64,000 nucleotides of DNA, taken from NCBI GenBank assembly GCA_949752735.1, contig OX457040.1:5682106-5746105 (forward strand), read 5' to 3'. Under the pieces are notes generated by a model. That model was not told where the DNA came from. It did not search any database and was given only the letters and a program-made list of their open reading frames with translations. The DNA is from Lumbricus terrestris (lineage: Eukaryota; Annelida; Clitellata; Crassiclitellata; Lumbricidae). Both the position numbers and the translations under genes were made by a program. This document shows, in pieces, positions 30,301 to 42,300 of the stretch; within the stretch, counting starts at the first letter, position 1, and every line of letters starts with the position of its first letter.

Positions 30301-31563
30301 GAAATTGTTACTTTAGTTTAACAGGTCCACTATGTTGGTTTTACTGTTCTGTCTTCATTCGCATTTCAGTATTACTGTGGCCATTTTACTAAAGTAGGCT
30401 ATGTTTGTATGGACATTGGAAACCATTGTGGTTTGCGGAAGGGAACCCGGTGGCATAACCAACGGAAAGCGAAAATGGGGTGTTGCCTGATTATTCCAGG
30501 ATTGGCACGTGCTCTATGTGAAAAAGATTCTGAGATCATGTAGTAATTTAAGTTGTCTTCATGTGCGCTTTGAATAAATGCCGCTTTCATGTTTATGTTG
30601 CTGAGAATAGAGTAAGTAAAAACTTGGTCTTGAGTGTCTCTTGTTGTTGCGCAGATTGTCTCAAGGTTCTGAGAAAGATTTTCAGTCTCTGTAAGCTCAG
30701 TAAGCTGTAGATGGTGTACAGATTTTTCAAGGACGTCTTTATGTATCTGTGGTATTGCTCTCTGTGTTATGATCAGCACACAATTTAGCACCGGCTGACT
30801 CATAAGGCCAGCCACAAGGATGGCTGAAAGTAACAACTTTACGAATTTTAAATTGTAAGTTGGTCATAAAAAATTTAAATTGGGATAAAAGAAATGGCCA
30901 CTTTCACTGTTGTCAGCACTTCTAAGAAGTAAGAAGAGAATGTAGCCTATTAGCACAGGTTAACTTTAACAAGTTGTCAGGTTATCTTGTGGGAAAGCTC
31001 TTTTTCTGACAATTGTAGAATTTTTAAATGAGTAGGAGCAAAAATGTTAAAAGACAAAAAGAGAAAACTGGTGTAGGCCCCAGATGGTTGACTCACAATT
31101 GAATTTTAGGGGAGTATGAAAGATTGGTTATAAACTGTTATAGCTAGTTTACTCATTGCTAGAATTCTAAGAACGCGGGAAAAACATAAGTAGTAACTTT
31201 TCCAGGTATTTGTCTATATATTTCCAACCTTTCGGAATGATCTCACACAAAATATGTAGAATATGTTATTCTGTAATGTGTAGAGATTTCTTTGGCTTAA
31301 GAAAATCGTTTTATTGTTGATATTGTGATGTCGTCGAAATCATGAACCGTTGTACGTGATGTTCTAGAGACTTGTTAGTGTAATTAATTAATTTACTCGT
31401 TGAGAAAACAGATCGTTGAGTCGCTGCAATAAAGATGCCGTACAGAAAACCGTGTGCAGTTATTTCTGATATCCTGACTTTCGGCTACACATCAATGGCA
31501 TACGGCGTTACTGTAGGGTTTAACATATGGTGTTTCATAACATAGATGATTGGTAGAATAGTG

Positions 31564-31739
31564 CAGGACTTTTTAACGTGCAGTTGTAGGCCTACACAAA
31601 ATGTGTGGTTGTTGGTTCCCTTCTGTACAGTTAAGACTAGCAAAAAAGGTCATTGTCCTCAGATTGGAAGTAATTTACCATGGATGATGGGAAAGGAAAG
31701 GAGTTGTGCAGTTTTAAAAATTCCTTAAAAACAGCCCTG
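31564..31739. mobile_element. hAT-like MITE, CAGGGCTTTTTTAACGTGCAG family, copy B
   Basis: Left end CAGGACTTTTTAACGTGCAG, inverted right end CAGGGCTGTTTTTAAGGAA. The flanks GAATAGTG (31556-31563) and GAATTGTG (31740-31747) match at 7 of 8 bases. The interior matches copies A and C over most of its length. Confidence 0.85.
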
Positions 31740-32270
31740 GAATTGTGTTGCCCCACCTTTCTTGAATCGTGGGCCTGGCACTAACAACGGCTGAGTTTTA
31801 GTGGGTGCGTTGCATGCAGGTAGGCAGTACTGTTTTGGTTCGACGATGCTGGAGTGTAGCAGATAATGACTATAGTCGCCTCTTTTTCTGACTTTGACCT
31901 GGCACAAACAAATTACCTCTCCAATATAAAATGTCGCGTTCCTCTCCGTTAGTTATGTACAACATATGCTATGCCGGTCGGCCCTTATCCCGTACCACCA
32001 TCTGATTCCATTCTTCTAAAGTCCTTAAAACTAATTCTAGGCTAAATAAATTCTTCTCTTTTATTCAAAGAACCTTGGCTGGTAACGAGAAAATTAGGCA
32101 GGTCAAATGGCCGCCTATGGTAGCGATGCCGCTGTCCCACCTCTATTGTCCAGCGGCGATATGCTCTCCAATCAGCTGATGAAGCTGAAACCTATAGGCT
32201 TAAGCCCTCGCTCGTGAACTAGCCTAGCTACTAGGCTATTTATGCAGCCGCGTTCTTTCTGGGTTGCTGG

Positions 32271-32505
32271 CCCTAAAAAGGGACATCCGATTTTTTTACA
32301 TTGAAATATCCACGATTTTCGGCCGACGACCAAAAAAAGGTCGTCAGAAATTTCGTCGGTAAAAAATGAAAATTTTTCTTGAGATTTCGAACGATGACTA
32401 AAAAACGAAAGGTCGTCAGAAATTTCGGCGGATGAAAATGGGAAATTTCCGCCGCGAGGCTTCAATCCCCTCCCCCCCCCAACTGAAATTCTGGCGCCAC
32501 CACTG
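32271..32505. mobile_element. hAT-like MITE, CAGTGGCGGCGCCAGG family, 5' end worn
   Basis: The right end, inverted, reads CAGTGGTGGCGCCAGAATTTC. Two copies of the family word AGGTCGTCAGAAATTTC lie inside at 32338 and 32411. GTTGCTGG (32263-32270) and GTTGCTGA (32506-32513) form the 8 bp duplication; the left terminus has decayed. Confidence 0.7.
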
Positions 32506-33379
32506 GTTGCTGACCCTAGAACCTGGAATGTGCACTCTGTTGCGCGCTGTGTGGTGCGGCTGGTGCCTAGAGCTCACACCAATAATTTTGTTCCTTTCAA
32601 ACTTTACAACTGCTTCGTTTAGCCGTTGTTGGACTGAGAGTGCTTCTAAGTAGTTTACTTTGAATGGGCGGCACATAAAACTTTTGAATAATAATAATTA
32701 TTAGGCCTAAATGGTCCACAATTACAAAGACTTTCTATAGCTGTACAAGGACAACAACAATCCAACAACTGAATGGCCCAAGACTTTTTTAAATTTTATT
32801 TTAAGCTCTCATCCCAAGACAAGTCCAACAGAGTTGAACAGACAAGGCTAAAGACATTAGGCTATATGTATTTGATCGACTGCTTTTTTATACCTGATAA
32901 CGGTGTGTCAATCAGGTTTTTTTACCATTAGGCCTAAGCGAATATAATAATTATAGTTGTAATGAAATTAAATTTGCATAGAAGCTAGTAGGCCTATTAT
33001 CTAAGTAGAGTCGATATTTTGCCTAATAATGATGATAGCTAGGTTTAAATGATTGGGGCATTTTATTCGAATCTCCCTTTCCAAATATTTAGAGCATGAT
33101 TATGAAAAGAAGCCCATCGGAAATCACTTTGTTTACGTGATTTCCATTTATATATTGTCCAAAATGAAATGCTTTGTAGATTTCATTAAATAGTAAACAT
33201 CTAGCTTTGAATTGATAAAACAGTAAACGACCATATCCGATATCTGATTGTGCTACATAATTTCAATGGAACCAGCGTTTATGGTTTGCCTCTCAGACAT
33301 TTTGTTCAAATTTGTTGATATCTTGTATTATCGTCGTTACAAACAACATTTTTTTGAGCGTAATTAATATTATTTTTCA

Positions 33380-36300
33380 ATGGAGGAGCGTGAAAGTTGC
33401 AAGCTTTTAGTGAGTTAAAGAAACCTTAAAATCTAACATTATGCGCAATTTATAGGCTAATTTTCCGCTGGTAAATCTGAATGGAGAGGAGACCGCGCCG
33501 GTTTGAGTAGGGCCAACGAAACTTCTGAGGGCAGCTTTTTCTGTTTTGTACTTTTATTTCACAAAAAATAATTACAATATAATTGCAAAAGTGTAGCAAT
33601 TTGACGGCTATTTATTGAGCTGCGAGTTGTTGTTTTGCTTTTTGAAAGAAAAACTGAGTCGAAATTGTTTGTTTATTGGCTGAAACCACAGTTGCGGTTA
33701 AAATAAAGCGCCGAAGTCCGTGGTGTGCTTCGTCATAATAAATCCTCTGCAACTAAACGAGAACCTATGTTTCAAAATATAGGACGTGCGATCTGCGCTG
33801 ATATGACGCTGTGCTGAGACCAAGAAAATTAAGTTGGCTACAGTGCTAATCATCATACACTTGGCTGGTTTTTGAGGTTAGAGGGCTCTACCGAAAACTC
33901 GAAAGTGAAGAAAACGCCAAAATGAGCCGAATTCCCAGGACCTGTTATCTACCAAACGTTGGAATCAAGAAACCTGATTTGGACTAATCGACCAATATCT
34001 TGATTAGGGTAATCCCAAAGACTGCGTGCCCACATATAAAATATATGACGGTTAAATATTCAGAAACGAAAAAGTGACATGATTGGAAATACAACATTTA
34101 ATATGATCGAATGATTGTAGTCTAAATAGGTAGAGTTCTATAATGACTCGGTAGACGTTCTAGAATGACTTGGTAGACACCAAGAACTATCGTTGCAGCG
34201 TTGTTATCTTTAATAAATCCAACTTCTAGTTTGCCGAGAATCCTTTTAATCGATCCAGCTTCTCTTTAGGCAAGAATTTGTTCAATAAATCCCGCTTCTA
34301 TTTCGTCAGCTAATATTTTTCATCCATTTTTCATTGAAAATTATTGTTCATCAATCCAGCTTCAGAATGACTGCACTAACCCTAAAACTAACCCTAACCG
34401 ACCCTCACGACGCCTAACCTGAGCCCTAACCGACCCTCACACGATAAATCCCTCTTCAATTTCGTCAGGAAATATTTTTCATCAAATTTATAAAAAAAGT
34501 TACTTGCTACCGAGTCATTATAGAATATAACCGTCTAAATATACCAAAATAATGGAAAGAATACTGCTTTGATGGCCTGCTTTGATTGATTACTTACTTA
34601 CGGACCGCTTTGCATTGTGGGGTTCAGGTGATAGGTCGCTGGGCTCTATGTTAGTGCAGTCGTTGGCAACAATATTGTTTTGTATACGGACATGCAGTCT
34701 TCGGGATTACCTTGATTAGTATAATTGGAAATGTCTCTAAAATGAGATGTACACAAGACTGTCTGCTTGTAATTTGTCTGCGTTTTGACGGGTTGTTTGG
34801 TTTGTCGCCTTGAATGATAATAAATGAGGATGTATATCTACAGTTTTGTATTGACTTAGAAAATTTATGGATTTTGGAATTCTGTGGTTTGATTTTGGTG
34901 ATTTTCGCTACATTCCTGGGTTGGCATTTGAAGTGGCAAAATAGAATTTGAATAACAAATAAATCGATAGACAAACGAATGAATAAATAAATGAATGTGT
35001 CAGTAAATTTTAGTTTGTTTTTGTTTTGTTTTCCGTGTTAGCGCATCGACGATGAGGCCATTCGTGCGGCTGGTTGTAAATCCGTCTGGGGTCTTGGAAA
35101 TCAGATCTTCATTTCCGCCGGATGCCAACCTTTCCACGGTTTTTATCACATCTTGTTCAATGTTCACTTACTGTTTGTTTTGCTTGGGGTACTCATCAAT
35201 AAAATGGTGAATGTAGAAGTGACTTAGTGAAGTTCACCTCTGTTCGAGTCTAGAGGTTAGCAGTGTATTCAGAAAAATTTAAATGTTGCTTTCAATTTTG
35301 GGTTTTTCCAACGAACATAGTGGCAAATACAAAGAATTGGTTTTACAAATTATTTACGAACCCGGGGACCCTCATGTTCCTCTCCTCCAAATTATGGTCA
35401 ATGCCAGGGTCGTTTGAGTCCTGTTCCGAATTCAAATCCAAGTCATTTGAGGCAGAAAAAAATGGCAGTGCTCACTTTTTAATATGCAGAAAGAATTTTA
35501 TATAATTTATTCGAATTGCACTATGGACGCAACAAATTAGATGAAGTTTTGTCATATGTAGAATCTGTTGCAGTCGTAGCATTTCTTCTGGGTGGGTGAG
35601 GAACTGTTGAGGAGGGGTTTAGGGTAAACACTAGACACCCCAGTGACACATAGAGCGCGGATGAGGGGTTCGCTTCCCGCAAACCTCCCAAAAGGTCCTC
35701 TCAACCTTCCATTCGGCAGATAGCATTGGTAAATGGAGCTGTAGGACGGGAAGCGCATCTTGCATGGCTGCTGACAATTGAACTCAACTCCAGTAATTAT
35801 TATCTTGTGATCATCCATTCGTATTTTTTATTATGAATTGTAATCATAGCTGCATTGTGTCAGTTTAAAACTGAACAAAGACGATTATTAATCTTGAAAT
35901 CAGATTGATCCATGTGAGTTTTAGAATTTTTTCACGGGAATTATTTAATTATTTCGTTTCTGATTGGTGGATGTTTCTTGCAGACGGACCGAGTGGACTT
36001 GAGATTGACAACGCGATAATTCATCACATCAAATGGGACACAGAGATGCATCGACCGATCGCAAGGAAGTTGGTCAGCGAGTCTAGAGGTGTTTGCAACA
36101 GTTCATACAACTGTATTTAATTAATACAATGCAATGCAATAGAATATATTAGAATACAATGTTTGCAATTCTCTGCAACACAATGCAATACACGTTTTGC
36201 TATATTCAATGCAGTACTATGCGTTGCAATAGAATACAATGCTATGCAACACAATGTAATGTGCCATGGTCAATGCAATACAAATTGCAATGCTCTGCCG

Positions 36301-39300
36301 TCTGCAATAGAATACAATACTATTCCTTTTTTCGTGGTTGGGCTGGAAGCGCCTCTGAGTAGTTTCTTGAAGGGGCGCTATATAAATGCTCTGAATGAAT
36401 GAATGAACTATGCAAAACGTTCAAGGCACTACATGTCTTGCCATGATTTGCCCTGCCATGCATTCTTGAATTGTCTTAATTTTAATATCAAGTTTACCTT
36501 CCTTTTTCTGCAAGTCTGTTCTAGATGAAGTGTTTTGACTGTCTTGATCCATTCTGGATAGAATGTTCCATCTGTCTTGATGAGATGACTGTGACTACGT
36601 TTAAAATAAGAATAATAATGGTGATAATTAGATGATTTTTATAGCACCGCGACTCAGGAAGGAGAGGGCATTGTACATGAGTTCGTACTCCAACATCTGA
36701 ACCTGGTTGAGAGTGTTGCTGATGAGTTCATTATGTGTCTGTTTGTGTTTATGTTTGTGTGTGTGTGACGTGATACTCTGATAAGTAACACAATTGTTGA
36801 TCCTTTAATCCAGTGCTTACGATGGGTTTTCATGTAGACGTGGTGTTATTTGTTTGTATGTGCACTTGTTATAGCGCCCCTTTAAGCTCTGTCTACTCAG
36901 AGGCGCTCCAGACTGCAGAGCGGACACTGCATCGGAGTTTCACGCCGAAGCACTGAGCAATTGTGAGTGAAAGACTTGCCCAAGGTCCCTACGTGGCGAC
37001 TTGAGGTGGATTCGAACCTCGAACCTTCCAGCTTCAAGGCAACGACGTCACCACTACCCTACCGCGTCCCTCACGATTATGTTTATGATTATGTTGCATT
37101 CTTGCAATTTTATTCGAAATTGCAGATATTCTTTTCTGCCATTTGAAATGCAGCTTGAGCGTCTTTGTTGATTCTAGGCATTTTTATGAATCTTCAACGT
37201 CAGAAGCCAAAGGATGAATCAACGTATGCCAAGCGAACCCGGTGAGTTACATAGGAACAGTGCAAGGATTGTTTTCATTTAGCGCTGATACATCAAGGCT
37301 TTTGACAGTGGTGGCCATATAGTGATTGACATTTCAAGGCCTTTTACAGTGGTTTGTTTGTATGCGCACTTGTTATAGCGCCCCTTCAATGACCCTACTC
37401 AGAGGCGCTCCCGATTACGGAGCGGACACAGCATCAGAGTTTCACGCCGAAGCTCTGAGAAATTGCGAGTGAAGGACTTGCCCAAGGTCCCTACGTGGCG
37501 ACTTGAGGTAGATTTGAACCTGAAACCCTTCGGCTGCAAGGCGATGAACATAACCACTACACCACCGCGCCCCAAAATAGTCATGTAGTGATTAATACCG
37601 CAGAGCCTTTCACAGTTTTGACCTTTTATTGTTTGATTCATCAAGGTTTTTGACACTTGGTAAGTGTTGACCATGTTGTTTCAGAATTCATTTTTTCATG
37701 ATCGTTTTATTTTTAAGGTTCTTCTGTGACTCTCAAATGTGCTTGGAATTAACTTCTAAGCTTTTTCGATATCTATCCTCATATATTCGCTTGATTTACA
37801 TTCATTGTTGGATTCTTGTTTCAGGATGCTTAAGTTCAGCAGAGAATACCGATCTGTCATCAAAGCAGCCGCCAGAGAACTACAGAAGTCACTTGGTCAG
37901 TAATCTCATTTCACCCATTTATGAATTTGTATTGTTCTTACCTTAGCACACGCTCTTCTGTGTAGCCTACCTTGAAGAGGGTCTGTATAAAAGTTTCTAA
38001 ATAATAATAATAATGATAATATTAATGATAATTACTTAATATTAAAATCAATCCAGAAAACTTCAATTCGTTTTATTTGTGAATATTTATACTGTGACAT
38101 AAGCCGGATTTCATTGGATCACATCACAATTGCTTACCCAAGCATCTTGTTTTCTGAGAATGGGTTTCCCCTTTCGAGACTGGAGCGTCACATTTCATTA
38201 TCCTTTGTCCCAGATCTTGGCAACCTTCGGTCGGCTGCCTGTGGACTCTTGACTGCTCCTGATTAAGTCATTGAATTCATTCATGATTCATTGAATAAAC
38301 ATGTTTTGGCAATCTTCAAAGGAACTTCTTTATTTTTTTTATTTGGTTGTGCTGAGGTTGGTGGAGTGCCTCTGAATGGTACCCTTGAAGAGGCGCTATA
38401 CAAATTCATGTACTGAATGAATGAATGATTGATTGCAACTATGAACTATTTTCAGGTGATGGGATGGTTGTCGATGACGACGGTGGCAGATCAGATGGAG
38501 ATGAGAACACGTCTCAGCTGGAGATGTTTGAGATGATTGAACTGCTGTGGAGTCTCTGTGAAATCATCTTCATCGATATTCTGCCAGGTGAGTCATTCAT
38601 TCATTCATTCAATGGACTTATCTATATCTATAAGAAAGGTTGTACGTATATTTATTTATTTGGGACCGATGCACGCTCGCAGTTTAGCAGCTACTCACAT
38701 GAAACATTGCATTTAGATAAAAGTTCACCACAGAAATCCAGGTACGCTATTTTCAGCTTTTTATTCACTTTAGATTTTGAAAAACAGACATTTTAAATTT
38801 CGCCGTGTTAAAGTATGCGCTAGCGGCTATATATAGCCTACCGCTGCAAATCCTGTAATTGCGTCGCCGTATTTCAATCGTTTTCAGTAACGCCTGTTGC
38901 CGTTGACGTCATATTTTTACGTCATTTTTCGCAAAGCTTAATTAGCATGAAAATCATATGCTCCACACACCTCGGCCCGCATGGCCGATGTGTGTGGGGG
39001 TGGCGGGTGGGAAGGAAATTTTCCCGCAAACTCAAATTTCACGGGTGGCGTACAAGTGGAGGTCGGAGCGTACACGTGGAGGTTGGAGTGTTGTGGAGTG
39101 CAGTGGGGTGGTTGTGGAGTGCAGTGGGTCGTGGCCGGGAGCGGGTCGAATCCTAAATTTCCTGGGCAACGCCGGGTACCCCAGCTAGTATCCTATATAG
39201 CAACATTAAACTAAAGTAATATATTGATGTTTGGACACCTTTAAAACAATTCCGTTAGATGTTATATAGATGCCATTGTAAATGCCATTGATAAATCCTT

Positions 39301-42300
39301 CAAGGCATTCTAAATTGAGTCCATTCCACTAGTCATTCATTCATTCATTCATACTATGGATTAATATGGTGCCCCATCAAGAAACCTACTCAAGAGCGCT
39401 CCCAGCTCAGTAATCACAAAGGAAAAAAGACTTTAAGAGATTTATGAACAAAGTTTGATCAGTCAGGTGCTATAAACACAGCTTTGAATGGAGGTCATTC
39501 CAGATGGACGGCCCTACAAAGCTAAGCGTTGCCTGGCAGCTAAGTGAGCGTGTTGAACTAGGAGTTGCCACTTTATAGCAGTAACATTCAGTGAGAGTCT
39601 CTTTTATATCATCCCAGTCAGGTCGTCCTTATCTATAATTAACCAAGGTGTCTTAGTGAGATCATTTTCATCTATATATCATACTAGCTGAATTACCCGG
39701 CATTGCCCAGGACATTTCAGATTTTGTTCACAGTCACGTCTGACCACGCTCCCACGCCCGGAAAATTTCGGTTTTCGTCCCCCGCCACGCCTGACTCCGC
39801 TCTTATGTTTTCGGTCCAACCCAGCTGCCACCCGCCAATGTTTACGCTATAGTCAGGATTTTTGCGAAACCGCATGCCAAAAGATCTGCCCTCGGCGAAA
39901 AATGAGGTTAAAAATCTATTGGTTGATTGAAAACCGATCGGCCAAAATTATTGCGTCTTAAATATTGCTTCTGATACATACAACACGCTATAGATATTAA
40001 TTAACGGATAAAGCGCTATAATAATTATTTTAAAATCGGCCGTGACGTCATTAATGTACTGGTTTCAATCATCAATATATCGATGGTCTGTTGATAATGA
40101 TGGTTGTATGCAAATAAATGGCGTCGTATATTAAACACACGCGTTAGCATTGCGATATAAAATAAAGATTTTCAAGCTCGAGAAAAGGTAAGATTTTTGG
40201 ATCGCGAATCCAGATAGTGTTTTTCGTTAGTGCTAAGAAGTTGTTTTGTAAATTATTTGAAAAAATCGGTCGCGTGGATGAGTAGATTTTTTATTAACCT
40301 CCCGTTGCAACTTGTATTTTATAGGTTTAGATTGACTTACAACGGTTTCAATATATAATGATGATTGATCGATAAATTACATTCACTGGACCGGTTATTG
40401 TGACTTTACTGCTCTATGAAAACATTCATGAATAATACGTAACTAAAAAAGAGGGGCCAGGATTGTATAAGCTATTAGCTTTGCTGGCTCCTGTTGCACT
40501 GTACTTAGTTGTTCATGACTCTATCAACAGAGTTGATAAGTGCAGTAAACAATAGACAATTCATGCATTGTTTTGCGTAGAGGGTCTCGTCCTGCGGCAG
40601 CTGCTCGACTGGCTGCGATTGCGTTTCTACGACGGTGACAGAAAAGCTCAGAATGTCGTCAAGAGTCAACTGGCCGAAGGTCACGGAGACTACTGGGATG
40701 CTGTAAGAATTAGAAGAAAATATCAAATCCTCTGAAAATATTGAATTTTGTGCAATGGTGAATCCATTGAAAATTTATCAAATCCATTTAAACTATTGAA
40801 TCTTTCAAAATATTTTATTCTTTGGTAATATTTAATCGTTTGAAAGTATTTAATCACTTGAAAATATTGAATCATGTGAATATACTTAGTCCTTTGGCAA
40901 TATTGAATAGTCCAAAAATTTTAATCCTAAAAAATATAAGGTCCTACGAAAATTTTGACAATATAACAAACTTTATCTATTCTCTGAACGTACTGAATTC
41001 TATGTTTTAAAATATAAAAGTTAAAGTGGTGTTGCTGCTCTTGAAAATATTTAACATCAGTAATCAGTAATAGTAGCGGTAGCAATCATGATGATTATAT
41101 GGATTACGATTTACAATAATAATTTATAGTAACAGTGATGATCTTTATGAAAAAATAATAAAAACAATGATGATAATAAATGATGACGATAACGATAATA
41201 ATAACGATGACAATTGTAATAACTATGACAATAATAATAATAATGACGATAACAATAACGATGACAATAATAATAATGACGATAATAATAATAATGATGA
41301 CGATAATGATAATAATAATAACAATGACGATAATGATAATATAACGATGCGTGTAATATTTACCCTTTGAACCCGGAGCTCCTGTAACTCTATGGATAAC
41401 AGGCCGGAAAACCGGCCCGTTGGGTTCAAAGGGTTAATAATAATATTAATATTGGACACGTTTCATGTTGCCCTGTTGGTGGAATGTTGCAAATTGTTTG
41501 TTCGTTTAGGTCTACTCTCTGCTGTTGCAAGGTCGTGTAGAGGAGACGCGACGTCTTCTGTCTCTCCATTCCAACTCCACTTCAGAACTATTCGGCCTTG
41601 TTGACGTTCTCCTGAGGAAGATGCCCATCTTCAACGTGAGAACGTGCTTCGTTTTTCAACATGAGAATGTCTAAAGCAATGCAGGAATGATTATGTATTT
41701 TTGATTGAAGAGAAGACGAAAATCAGTCTCACGTTACGAGGCCAAAGCAGATATTGGTGTTACCTGAAACATGCCATTGTATTTTTGTCCTAAAAATATC
41801 CCTAGTGATAATATTGGGTATGAAGTGCTAGCAGCTTTATTTTCTCAGCCTCTGCATATGATTGTCAATGTCCAGTCCTCCCTCAGTGCTCCATCATCCA
41901 ATGGACAGCTTGTGGTCAGTGTTATATGGCTGAGTTGGCCGGGGAGGAGGGGGTGTAGGGCGCATGCAGAGCCGAAATCTTGAACCAAATTAGTGCCTCT
42001 GCGTAAATTTGAACCCTTGACCTCCTGTTACATTATCTGTATTTAGTGACAATGATCCTTGGTTTGCAGTGTCATGTAATGTATTGTCATGCCTTCGCAA
42101 TTTTCACATAATTATTATATACTAGATGTGGAACCCGACGTTGCCCGGGAAATTTAGGGTTTTCAACACTACTCCTTTGGGTTACCCAGCGTTGACCGCT
42201 AGATTTTGAGTTTTTGCCAACCCTCCACCCCACCCTCGCTTCCCCAAAAAGCCAAACATGACCCGCCCCGCAGTGGCAAGTGTGTGTGCTGACTGTGGCC

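Larger units (their letters stand above)
28471..33379. other. Intergenic region between synaptogyrin and NUP85
   Basis: No gene recognised. 29590-29700 and 30050-30300 hold degenerate repeats of TGTTGGCACATTTTGT type. Two MITEs lie at 31564-31739 and 32271-32505. An AATAAA occurs at 31430 after a long AT-rich stretch. A minus-strand 145-codon frame at 30836-30399 starts with a hydrophobic segment but resembles nothing I know. 32630-32690 resembles the shared LINE/SINE 3' tail. Confidence 0.4.

Noticed and set aside
30399..30836. Minus-strand 145-codon frame with a hydrophobic N-terminus as a secreted protein
   Set aside because: No recognisable family, no flanking exons, poor supporting context in AT-rich repeat-bearing DNA. 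A chance frame is more likely, though transcript data could revive it.
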